Assembly: GCA_963169325.1 (NCBI GenBank)
Contig: CAUJEY010000296.1
Location: 1 to 35,563, forward strand
Direction: 5' to 3'
Source of the DNA: Bacteroidota bacterium
Lineage (GTDB): Bacteria; Bacteroidota; Bacteroidia; Chitinophagales; Saprospiraceae
DNA length: 35,563 nucleotides
Shown: positions 16,060 to 22,461 of the stretch, one piece after another
Numbering within the stretch: position 1 is the stretch's first letter
Layout: each line of letters opens with the position of its first letter
Notes under the pieces: model-generated
Database searches by the model: none
Told to the model about the DNA's origin: nothing
Seen by the model: the letters and a program-made list of their open reading frames with translations, nothing else
Position numbers and translations under genes: made by a program

Positions 16060-17139
16060 TTATCCATTTTCAAATTCCCGGGAAAGCCGCCTGTTTCGCT
16101 GGTGCCTTCTGACGAGCCGGCGAAGCCATAAAGAGAACAGCAGCACAATAACCAGTTCCAGCAGCAACAGCCAGGCAATGCTCCAGGCATGCAGGGCGAT
16201 CACCCAGACCAGCACGAGCACGTTCAGGCCGACCAGCACTGCGGTGGCCTGCATGTGGCTCAGGCCGGCATCGAGCAATTGATGATGGATGTGGCTGCGA
16301 TCGGGGTGAAAGGGCGATTTGCCTTTCGCCAGCCGGTGCAGGAACACGCGGAGGGTATCAAATATCGGCAGGATCAGCACGGCTATTGCAATGGCGGGCG
16401 CCGAGTCGAATTTAAGGAATGTGCCGGCCGGAATTGCATGATTCAGTTCCATAAATTTAACGGCCAAAACGGCGCAGACCGTTCCGATCAGCATGGCGCC
16501 GGTGTCGCCCATAAATATGCGGGCCGGTGTAAAATTGTATTTTAAAAAAGCGGTAAGGGCGCCTGCCAGCGAAAACGACAGCGCCGCGAATTCGGCATGG
16601 CCGGCAGCAAAAAACCAGGCGCCCAGGGTAAGACAGGCCAACAAACCGATACTCCCGGCGAGCCCGTTGATGCCATCAATCAGGTTAAAGGCGTTGATAA
16701 TACCGATAATTACCACCACAGAAAGCACGAAACTGAACAGTTCAGGTAAATCGTGTACCCCGAAAATGCCGTAAAAATCTGTGATTTTAACATGCGACTT
16801 GTACACCAGGATGAGTGCCGCCAATATTTGTCCGAGCAGTTTTTTTACCGGAGAAAGCGGTACCAGGTCGTCTTTAACACCAATCAGAAAAATAATGACC
16901 AGGGCAGCCAGCACATACTGCAACATGCCGAAGGTTTGAACGGGCGTCCATAAAATAATCCCGCAAATCGCGCCGGCAAAAATCGCAATACCGCCCAACG
17001 ATGGCGTCGGCTCCTGGTGCGCGCTTCGCTCATTGGGTCGGTCGTATAACTTTTTCACCTTCGCTACCCCGATAATGGCGGGTATGGCGAGATAGGTAAG
17101 GGTGAAAGCCGTAATAAAACCCAGAAGGATGGCGAACAT
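16060..17139 (-). CDS. Undecaprenyl-phosphate N-acetylaminosugar-1-phosphate transferase (WecA/TagO-like)
   Basis: A 359-residue polytopic membrane enzyme of the MraY/WecA family, which transfers a sugar-1-phosphate from a UDP-sugar to undecaprenyl phosphate to begin a surface polysaccharide or O-antigen. Motifs: PSLGGIAIF (46-54); the Asp pair in KDDL (89-92); NAFNLIDGINGL (149-160); FMGDTGAMLIG (209-219); and HPDRSHIHHQL (278-288). The HIHH form and the length mark WecA/TagO and not MraY. About eleven hydrophobic segments are visible. It is not in a visible polysaccharide cluster, so it may serve a distant locus. A TACTTTTG element lies 26 bases upstream of the ATG. Confidence 0.92.
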   Translation of the reverse strand: MFAILLGFITAFTLTYLAIPAIIGVAKVKKLYDRPNERSAHQEPTPSLGGIAIFAGAICGIILWTPVQTFGMLQYVLAALVIIFLIGVKDDLVPLSPVKKLLGQILAALILVYKSHVKITDFYGIFGVHDLPELFSFVLSVVVIIGIINAFNLIDGINGLAGSIGLLACLTLGAWFFAAGHAEFAALSFSLAGALTAFLKYNFTPARIFMGDTGAMLIGTVCAVLAVKFMELNHAIPAGTFLKFDSAPAIAIAVLILPIFDTLRVFLHRLAKGKSPFHPDRSHIHHQLLDAGLSHMQATAVLVGLNVLVLVWVIALHAWSIAWLLLLELVIVLLFSLWLRRLVRRHQRNRRLSREFENG

Positions 17140-17165
17140 GGGAGGATAGTGCCGGTTAAGGACTG

Positions 17166-17173
17166 CAAAAGTA
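17166..17173 (-). promoter_or_regulatory. -7 element for the WecA-like gene
   Basis: The minus strand reads TACTTTTG, a full TAnnTTTG match, 26 bases before the ATG at 17139. Confidence 0.45.
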
Positions 17174-17180
17174 GGGTTTT

Positions 17181-17425
17181 ACCAGTCGTCATGGAGTGCC
17201 ATTGTTCGTCATTAAAATCGTCATTGTTCGTCATTGTTCGTCATTGTTCGTCATTGTTCGTCATTGTTCGTCATTGTTCGTCATTGTTCGTCATTGTTCG
17301 TCATTGTTCGTCATTAAAATCGTCATTCGTCATTACTCGTCATTAAAATCGTCATTGGGCCATTAATTCAACCGTAATCTCTAATGACCTAATGACGAGC
17401 AATGACGAATGACGATTTTAATGAC
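17181..17425. repeat. Word-built inverted repeat with nine exact 10-bp tandem copies
   Basis: The core is nine exact copies of TCATTGTTCG (17221-17310). It is flanked by TCATTAAAATCG and TCATTACTCG variants to about 17352. The right arm (about 17383-17424) is the inverse of the 17310-17352 part, so only the edge of the array can form the hairpin; the tandem copies extend outside it. No spacers separate the copies, so it is not a CRISPR array. It fills the gap between two divergent genes together with their promoters. Confidence 0.9.
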
Positions 17426-17531
17426 TAATAGTATTATCGTTACTTTTAGGGCCGCTTTCGTCGGAAACGGGCAACGAAAAATACGACGCGGGCGTTTTAT
17501 ACCAGCGTCTCATTCAAATCGTTTATTGACC

Positions 17532-18143
17532 GTGAAAATCCGGCTTTTTTTTCTACTCTTCTGGCTTGGCGCTACTTTACTGTCCGCCCAACAGCCTTAC
17601 GCGGATACCCTGGCAACTCCTTCCGGCGCCTGGGCGCGCCTGGAGGTGGTAAACGGCGATTCCACCTTTGTTATGGCGCTCCGGTTGTTTAAGGTAGCCG
17701 CCCGGCGCGAATTCAAGGATTTTGCCGAACAACGCCAATACTACCTCTATATGCGCGCCGCCCGCAAGGTGTATCCTTATGCGTTACAAGCCATCAACCT
17801 GTATGAAGAAATCCGGGCAGAAACGGAGGATATGAATAATCGCCAACGCCGGCGCTATATCCGCAAGGAGAATAAGGAACTCAAGGATGATTTTAAAGAC
17901 CAGATGAAAAACCTCTCCCGTACGGAAGGTAAGGTGCTTCTTAAAATGATCGAAAAAGAGGTAGAAAAACCATTCTACGATGTCATTCGCGAAACCCGCG
18001 GCGGCATGACGGCCGGCTACTGGCATAATCTCGGCAAAATGTGGGGTTACGACCTTAAAAAAGGATACCAACAGGGCGAAGATACATTGCTCGATGAAAT
18101 TTTCTTAGACTACGATTTCGGGCAACCGGAGTGGTGGAACTAA
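17532..18143 (+). CDS. DUF4294-type exported protein
   Basis: A 203-residue protein if it starts at the GTG at 17532, which opens straight into a signal peptide (KIRLFFLLFWLGATLLSA before Gln-Gln). The frame is open back to 17409, but that part lies in the repeat and is unlike protein. The body has the DUF4294 pattern: YYLYMRAARKVYPYALQAINLYEE, given in part, an Arg/Lys-rich middle RRRYIRKENKELKDDFKDQM, and a C-terminal GYDLKKGYQ...EDTLLDEIFLDYDFG. The function is unknown. The family is widespread in Bacteroidota. The protein is probably periplasmic. It is separated from convergent clpX by a repeat. Confidence 0.8.
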   Translation: MKIRLFFLLFWLGATLLSAQQPYADTLATPSGAWARLEVVNGDSTFVMALRLFKVAARREFKDFAEQRQYYLYMRAARKVYPYALQAINLYEEIRAETEDMNNRQRRRYIRKENKELKDDFKDQMKNLSRTEGKVLLKMIEKEVEKPFYDVIRETRGGMTAGYWHNLGKMWGYDLKKGYQQGEDTLLDEIFLDYDFGQPEWWN

Positions 18144-18290
18144 AGGGTTAGAAGGTTACTGGTTTGAGGGTTACTGGTTTGAAAGTTAGAGGGTTACTGG
18201 TTGCCATGTGCGAACCAGTAACCCTCTAACTTTCAAACCAGTAACCCTCTAACTTTCAAACCAGTAACCCTCAAACCTTCAAACCCCTTT
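18144..18290. repeat. Word-built inverted repeat with 37-bp perfect arms (GGGTTACTGGTTTGA word)
   Basis: The inner arms (18166-18202 and 18213-18249) are perfect inverses of 37 bases around the loop GCCATGTGCG. Outer copies of the same words extend on both sides. It sits between the DUF4294 and clpX stops, and the right side ends in a short T run, so it likely serves as terminator for both. Confidence 0.92.
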
Positions 18291-19568
18291 TTATGCGGCC
18301 TTCAACCTTCCCACCCGCGAGTGCTCCAGTTTTTCCTCGGCATAAGCGCGGTCGATCACCAGGGTTTTGGAATCTTTTTTGCTCATCGGCAAGTCGAACA
18401 TAGCATCGGTCAGGATGGCTTCGCACAGGGAGCGCAGGCCGCGGGCGCCGAGTTTGTATTCCAGCGCTTTTTCGGCGATAAAATCAATCGCCTCCGGCAA
18501 AAACTGAAGTTGGATATCTTCCAAGGAAAACAGTTTTTGATATTGACGCACCAGCGCATTGCGCGGCTCAGTCAGGATGCGGGTAAGCGCCGGTAAATCG
18601 AGCGGTTCGAGATGCACGACCACTGGAAGGCGGCCTACCAGTTCGGGAATAAGCCCGTAGTGTTTTACGTCTTGGGGCGTGACGTATTGCAGCAGATTTT
18701 CGCGGTCGTATTCTTTTTTATCCTGTTTGGTGTATCCGATGACCTGGGTATTCACCCGGCGGGCAATGACCTTTTCGATGCCGTCGAACGCGCCCCCGCA
18801 GATAAACAGGATATTTTGGGTATTTACCTTGACCAGTTTTTGTTCCGGGTGTTTGCGCCCACCCTGCGGCGGCACTAATACTTCTGCGCCTTCCAGCATT
18901 TTCAGCATGGCCTGTTGCACCCCTTCGCCCGACACATCCCGGGTGATCGAGGGATTGTCCTGTTTGCGGGCGATTTTGTCAATTTCATCGATGTACACGA
19001 TACCGCGTTCGGCCGCTTCTACATCGTAGTCGCATACCTGAAGCAGCCGCGCGAGAATACTTTCCACGTCTTCGCCCACATAGCCGGCCTCGGTAAACAC
19101 CGTAGCATCCACAATGGCGAAGGGTACGTTGAGCATTTTGGCGATGGTTTTGGCCAGCAAGGTTTTGCCGGTGCCGGTTTGGCCGATAAACAGTACATTG
19201 GATTTTTCGATTTCCACATCGCTGTCCGATACCTTGCCTAATTGTTGTAGCCGTTTGTAATGGTTATAAACGGCTACCGCCAGTACCTTTTTGGCATCTT
19301 CCTGTCCAATAATATAATCATCGAGGAACGCCTTGATGTCGCGTGGGGGGGTAAGCCGTATCGGGCCGCCGTATTTGGCGCTTTTCGGGGCGGGTTCGGG
19401 TTCGGGTTCTCCATTTTTACGCAATTCCTGATCGATGATTTCCTGGGCTTTTTCCACGCATAATTCACAAATCTGCGCTTCCATGCCTGAAATCAGAATC
19501 ATCACGTCTTCTTTGCTGCGTCCGCAAAAAGAACATTGGTGTGGGTTGACCCGGCCGCGTTTTATCAT
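18291..19568 (-). CDS. clpX: ClpX, AAA+ unfoldase of the ClpXP protease
   Basis: A 425-residue ATPase that unfolds tagged proteins and feeds them to ClpP. The N-terminal zinc domain has Cys12, Cys15, Cys34 and Cys37. Walker A GQTGTGKT is at 129-136, pore loop GYVG at 162-165, Walker B VYIDEID at 191-197, and the sensor-2 Arg lies in GARGLR (374-379). The ClpP-docking loop reads IGY (277-279) where most relatives have IGF, an aromatic swap likely to preserve docking. The length is normal. It follows clpP with a 165-base repeat between them, part of the conserved tig-clpP-clpX order. No own promoter is obvious. Confidence 0.97.
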   Translation of the reverse strand: MIKRGRVNPHQCSFCGRSKEDVMILISGMEAQICELCVEKAQEIIDQELRKNGEPEPEPAPKSAKYGGPIRLTPPRDIKAFLDDYIIGQEDAKKVLAVAVYNHYKRLQQLGKVSDSDVEIEKSNVLFIGQTGTGKTLLAKTIAKMLNVPFAIVDATVFTEAGYVGEDVESILARLLQVCDYDVEAAERGIVYIDEIDKIARKQDNPSITRDVSGEGVQQAMLKMLEGAEVLVPPQGGRKHPEQKLVKVNTQNILFICGGAFDGIEKVIARRVNTQVIGYTKQDKKEYDRENLLQYVTPQDVKHYGLIPELVGRLPVVVHLEPLDLPALTRILTEPRNALVRQYQKLFSLEDIQLQFLPEAIDFIAEKALEYKLGARGLRSLCEAILTDAMFDLPMSKKDSKTLVIDRAYAEEKLEHSRVGRLKAA

Positions 19569-19582
19569 AATTGCTTTTTAAA

Positions 19583-19733
19583 TAAATGTGGTCAATGAGA
19601 TTAATGTGGTTAATGAGATCAATGTGGTCAATGTGGTCAATGTGGTCAATGTGGTTAATGTGATTAACGATTGACCTCATTGATCTCATTTAAAACACAT
19701 TGACCACATTAATCACATTGACCACATTAAAAA
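19583..19733. repeat. Word-built inverted repeat (AATGTGGTCAATGAGATC word, second copy)
   Basis: The left arm (about 19583-19668) is a tandem of AATGTGGTC, AATGAGATC and AATGTGGTT. The right arm (about 19670-19730) is the inverse. It fills the clpP-clpX gap up to the clpP stop. The word is the same as at 5641-5780, 14 kb away, though the order of the variants differs. Confidence 0.88.
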
Positions 19734-20447
19734 TTATTTCTGCTGCTTGCGCGGGTTATTCCGGTCGAGCACTTCGTCTACCAGGCCGTAAGCTTTGGCT
19801 TCTTCGCCGTCCATCCAGTTGTCGCGGTCGCAATCTTCTTCGATCCTTTCGTATGACTGTCCGGTATGGGTAACGAGGATATCGTACAGCGATTTTTGCA
19901 TCTTTTTGATCAGTTTGTACGTGATCTCGATATCCGACACCTGGCCCTGGGCGCCGCCCATGGGTTGGTGGATCATAACGTGACTGTGGTACAGGCAACT
20001 ACGTTTGCCTTTGGTACCGGCAGCCAGCAGCACGGCGCCCATCGAAGCGGCGAGGCCGGTGCAAATGGTGGCTACGTCGGGCGCTACGTATTGCATGGTA
20101 TCATAAATACCCAAACCGTCAATCACCGAACCGCCTGGGCTGTTGATAAACAGCTGAACATCGCGTTTCGGGTCGCTCGATTCAAGAAACAGCAGCTGCG
20201 CCTGAATAACGTTGGCCACATACTCGGTAACCGGCACGCCCATAAAGATGATGCGGTCCATCATCAGGCGACTGAATACGTCCATGGCTACGACATTCAT
20301 CTGGCGCTCTTCGATCACGGCCGGCGTGAACGCGTGGATGTTGGGCGCGGCAATCCGGGACGTTGCGCTGGCGTACTTCTCGAGGTGCATGCCACTCATA
20401 CCGAGGTGTTTGGTGGCATACTTCATAAATTCATTTTTGTCGAACAT
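19734..20447 (-). CDS. clpP: ClpP, ATP-dependent Clp protease proteolytic subunit
   Basis: A 237-residue serine peptidase that forms the tetradecameric chamber of ClpXP. The catalytic triad is visible: Ser135 in GLAASMGA, His160 in HVMIHQPMGG and Asp209 in DRDNWMDGEEA. The oligomerisation strand VQLFINSPGGSV (98-108) is intact. About 40 residues precede the conserved core, longer than in E. coli; they include a likely propeptide. The start at 20447 (MFDKNEFMKY) leaves room for that; a second ATG at residue 8 is possible. It lies between tig and clpX. Confidence 0.96.
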   Translation of the reverse strand: MFDKNEFMKYATKHLGMSGMHLEKYASATSRIAAPNIHAFTPAVIEERQMNVVAMDVFSRLMMDRIIFMGVPVTEYVANVIQAQLLFLESSDPKRDVQLFINSPGGSVIDGLGIYDTMQYVAPDVATICTGLAASMGAVLLAAGTKGKRSCLYHSHVMIHQPMGGAQGQVSDIEITYKLIKKMQKSLYDILVTHTGQSYERIEEDCDRDNWMDGEEAKAYGLVDEVLDRNNPRKQQK

Positions 20448-20467
20448 AATTAAGCCTTTTTTTGAGG

Positions 20468-20475
20468 CAAGTATA
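20468..20475 (-). promoter_or_regulatory. Possible -7 element for clpP
   Basis: The minus strand reads TATACTTG, one base off TAnnTTTG and identical to the candidate before sucA, 21 bases before the clpP ATG. Confidence 0.3.
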
Positions 20476-20559
20476 ACAACGTTTTTAATCGAAGGTTAAA
20501 TACCAACAAAAGGGAACCGGAATGCTGGAAGTATGGCGGCTTTTTGAGGACGAACAGCG

Positions 20560-20634
20560 ACTTATGATTTACGAATGACGACTTGCGATTGTATAATGCT
20601 CCAACAAAGTTCGTCATTAGTCCTCCGTCATGGG
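20560..20634. repeat. Degenerate inverted repeat between tig and clpP
   Basis: AATGACGA on the left and TCGTCATT plus CCGTCAT on the right suggest a decayed word-built hairpin of the TCATTGTTCG type. The match is short, so the call is weak. Confidence 0.35.
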
Positions 20635-20635
20635 G

Positions 20636-22054
20636 TCATTCCTCTACTGTTTCCCGTATTGTCGCATCTTCTACCTGCTCCTGTTCGGCCTTTTTAGTGA
20701 TGGCGTCGAGGGTTTGATGGAAGGTTTCGGAGGTAACGGGGTTGTCTTTCAACGTAACCATGGAGCGGATGGCCTGGAACAACTTGTCCGTTTCCAGATC
20801 GCCGCGCGTTTTGTCCACTTCTTTTTCATCCTGCATCAGCCGGTCCACGCTGCTGCTGATGATATGTTCAGGCAGATCAGCCTGGAAATACTGGCGCACT
20901 TTATTGGCGTATTCTTCCCGCAACTCCTCGGGGGTTACCTCGATAGCAAACTGTTCTTTCATCCGGTCGCGCAGCAGCGACCAGCGCAGGTTGTCGGCAA
21001 AGGCCGGGTATTCTGTCTCAATTTGTTCCGGTTGCAGGCCCTCGTTATTCATGCTCAGCCAGCGTTTCAGGAAGGTGTCCGGCAGTTCGAAGCGGTTCAT
21101 CTCCATCAGCCGGGTTTGGAATTCGCGCATGAGCAGGGCGTTGGCGCGCACTTCGTAAAAACGCTCGATGCCTTTTTTTAACTCCTCAATGGCTTCTTCC
21201 CTGTTTTTTACCTGCCCGCCGAAATAGTCGTTAAAAAACGCTTCGTCCAACTCGGCGATTCCCACACGCGACACCTCTACGATCCGGCCTTCAAACCAGG
21301 GGCCCACCGCGCGGTCATCGTCTTCCGGCAGGTTGAGCAGGTATTTGCGGTATTTTTCGTCTGCTGCATGGTTTTCCAGCATCCGATAGTCGAACCGGAT
21401 GCTATCGCCTTGTTTTTTGGTTAAAAATTCATTTTTCAAGGCCTCATCGGTGATATTGGCCACATGAATAGTCACGGTGGTTTCCCAACCACCTGCCTTG
21501 GCTTGGTCGCCGTCGAGTTCGGCGGCCTCTATTTTCACGATGTCGTTTTCAAGGATGTTATCTTCAACGTTTCTGGGTTTGCCCATCCGTTTGCGGGCAT
21601 GTTCGAGGTCGTCCTCGGCCAATTGGTCGAGGTTGGAAATGGTCAAACGGTCGAAAGTCTGGCTGTTGTCCAAGCCCAGAATTTCAAATTCCGGGACGAA
21701 CCCTACCTCATACGCAATCGCGTATTCATTTTCCAGGTCGTCAATTTTGAAGGAATACCGGGGTTGATCCTCCACCGGCAGGGGCTGGCCCAATACGTTA
21801 AGTTTGCTGTCGCGGAGATAATCGTACAGTTCTTTCGACAACATATCATTCAAAATATCGCCGAACATACTGGCGCCGTACATCCGTTTGATGTACTCCA
21901 TCGGCGCTTGTCCTTGCCGGAAACCTTTAATGGCGGCACGGCTGCGAAATTTCTTCAGTTCGGCATTAATCTTCGGCTTGAGATCATCCTTGGTGAGGGT
22001 TACGGTGATGATCGCAGAAGTGTTATCGAGGTCTTTGCGTTGTACGTATGGCAT
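20636..22054 (-). CDS. tig: Trigger factor, ribosome-bound chaperone
   Basis: A 472-residue protein. The N-terminal ribosome-binding domain carries the signature GFRQGQAPMEYIKRMYG, with the GFRxG loop at 44-48 that docks near the exit tunnel. The middle region (about 155-260), which is the FKBP-like PPIase in E. coli, is recognisable in position but divergent, so isomerase activity is uncertain. The long helical C-terminal domain (about 270-450) forms the chaperone arms. I placed the start at 22054 (MPYVQRKDLD), because the reading frame further upstream runs through a hairpin repeat and the tRNA-Leu gene. It heads the conserved order tig-clpP-clpX. Confidence 0.93.
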   Translation of the reverse strand: MPYVQRKDLDNTSAIITVTLTKDDLKPKINAELKKFRSRAAIKGFRQGQAPMEYIKRMYGASMFGDILNDMLSKELYDYLRDSKLNVLGQPLPVEDQPRYSFKIDDLENEYAIAYEVGFVPEFEILGLDNSQTFDRLTISNLDQLAEDDLEHARKRMGKPRNVEDNILENDIVKIEAAELDGDQAKAGGWETTVTIHVANITDEALKNEFLTKKQGDSIRFDYRMLENHAADEKYRKYLLNLPEDDDRAVGPWFEGRIVEVSRVGIAELDEAFFNDYFGGQVKNREEAIEELKKGIERFYEVRANALLMREFQTRLMEMNRFELPDTFLKRWLSMNNEGLQPEQIETEYPAFADNLRWSLLRDRMKEQFAIEVTPEELREEYANKVRQYFQADLPEHIISSSVDRLMQDEKEVDKTRGDLETDKLFQAIRSMVTLKDNPVTSETFHQTLDAITKKAEQEQVEDATIRETVEE

Positions 22055-22104
22055 GATTTTCGAAAGTGAAACGGCAAGAATAGTAATTGGATAAATGGTT
22101 GAAT

Positions 22105-22182
22105 GGTTTCTGGTTAGAAGGTTAGAGGGTTTCTGGTTCCCATGTGCTAACCAGAAACCCTCTAACCTTCTAACCAGAAACC
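22105..22182. repeat. Word-built inverted repeat with 34-bp perfect arms (GGTTTCTGGTTAGAAGG word)
   Basis: The arms 22105-22138 and 22149-22182 are perfect inverses of 34 bases around the loop CCCATGTGCT. The words (GGTTTCTGGTTA, GAAGGTTAGAGGG) are close to those at 18144-18290 and 29877-29942. It lies between the tRNA-Leu gene and tig and could terminate the tRNA transcript. Confidence 0.95.
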
Positions 22183-22202
22183 AGTAAATTTTACCAAAGA
22201 AG

Positions 22203-22284
22203 TGCGGGCGGAGGGACTCGAACCCCCATGCCTCACGGCGCCAGATCCTAAGTCTGGTACGTCTACCAATTTCGCCACGCCCGC
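22203..22284 (-). tRNA. tRNA-Leu (anticodon TAG)
   Basis: The minus strand folds as a class II tRNA. The acceptor stem GCGGGCG pairs with CGCCCGC. The D-arm contains AAATTGGTAGAC. The anticodon stem CCAGA / TCTGG has the loop CTTAGGA, so the anticodon is TAG (reads CUA, CUG by wobble). A long variable arm (GCGCCGTGAGGCAT) is typical of Leu. The T-arm is GGGTTCGAGTCCC, and A follows as discriminator. CCA is not encoded; the next bases are CTT. It has its own promoter element upstream. Confidence 0.95.
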
Positions 22285-22327
22285 AGGTGAATCCATTAAA
22301 AAAATGGATGGCCCCAAAAAAGGAGTG

Positions 22328-22356
22328 CAAAAGTACAGTCTTTTCCCGGAAATCAA
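22328..22356 (-). promoter_or_regulatory. Promoter of tRNA-Leu
   Basis: The minus strand reads TTG (22356-22354), 18 bases of spacer, then TACTTTTG (22335-22328), 43 bases before the mature tRNA 5' end. Confidence 0.5.
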
Positions 22357-22430
22357 GCGTTAGATTTTAGAAAAACAGTTAACAAGCCCTAAATGCCCTT
22401 TGAGTTACAGAAGATTGCGGTAATTTTGTT

Positions 22431-22438
22431 AACATCAA
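22431..22438 (+). promoter_or_regulatory. -7 element setting the RelA/SpoT start
   Basis: TAATTTTG is a full TAnnTTTG match, lying after an upstream in-frame ATG (22393) and 23 bases before the ATG at 22462. An AGGAGAAAA purine run at 22451-22459 precedes that ATG. Both point to 22462 as the true start. Confidence 0.55.
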
Positions 22439-22461
22439 AACAGTATAAGCAGGAGAAAACC

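Noticed and set aside
17221-17310. CRISPR-like array of short repeats
   Set aside because: The 10-bp copies are directly adjacent with no spacers, and no cas gene is present; it is a simple tandem repeat.
17149-17346. 65-residue open frame on the plus strand
   Set aside because: It is a translation of the 10-bp tandem repeat, giving a periodic, protein-unlike sequence.
19465-19689. 74-residue open frame with Asn-His-Ile / Asp-His-Ile repeats
   Set aside because: It is a read-through of the word repeat between clpP and clpX and overlaps the clpX start.
22203-22284. tRNA-Leu as integration site of a mobile element
   Set aside because: No integrase, direct repeat of the tRNA 3' end or foreign gene block lies beside it.
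20636-22330. Long N-terminal extension of trigger factor
   Set aside because: The extra 92 codons run through tRNA-Leu and a perfect hairpin; the conserved N-terminus starts at 22054.
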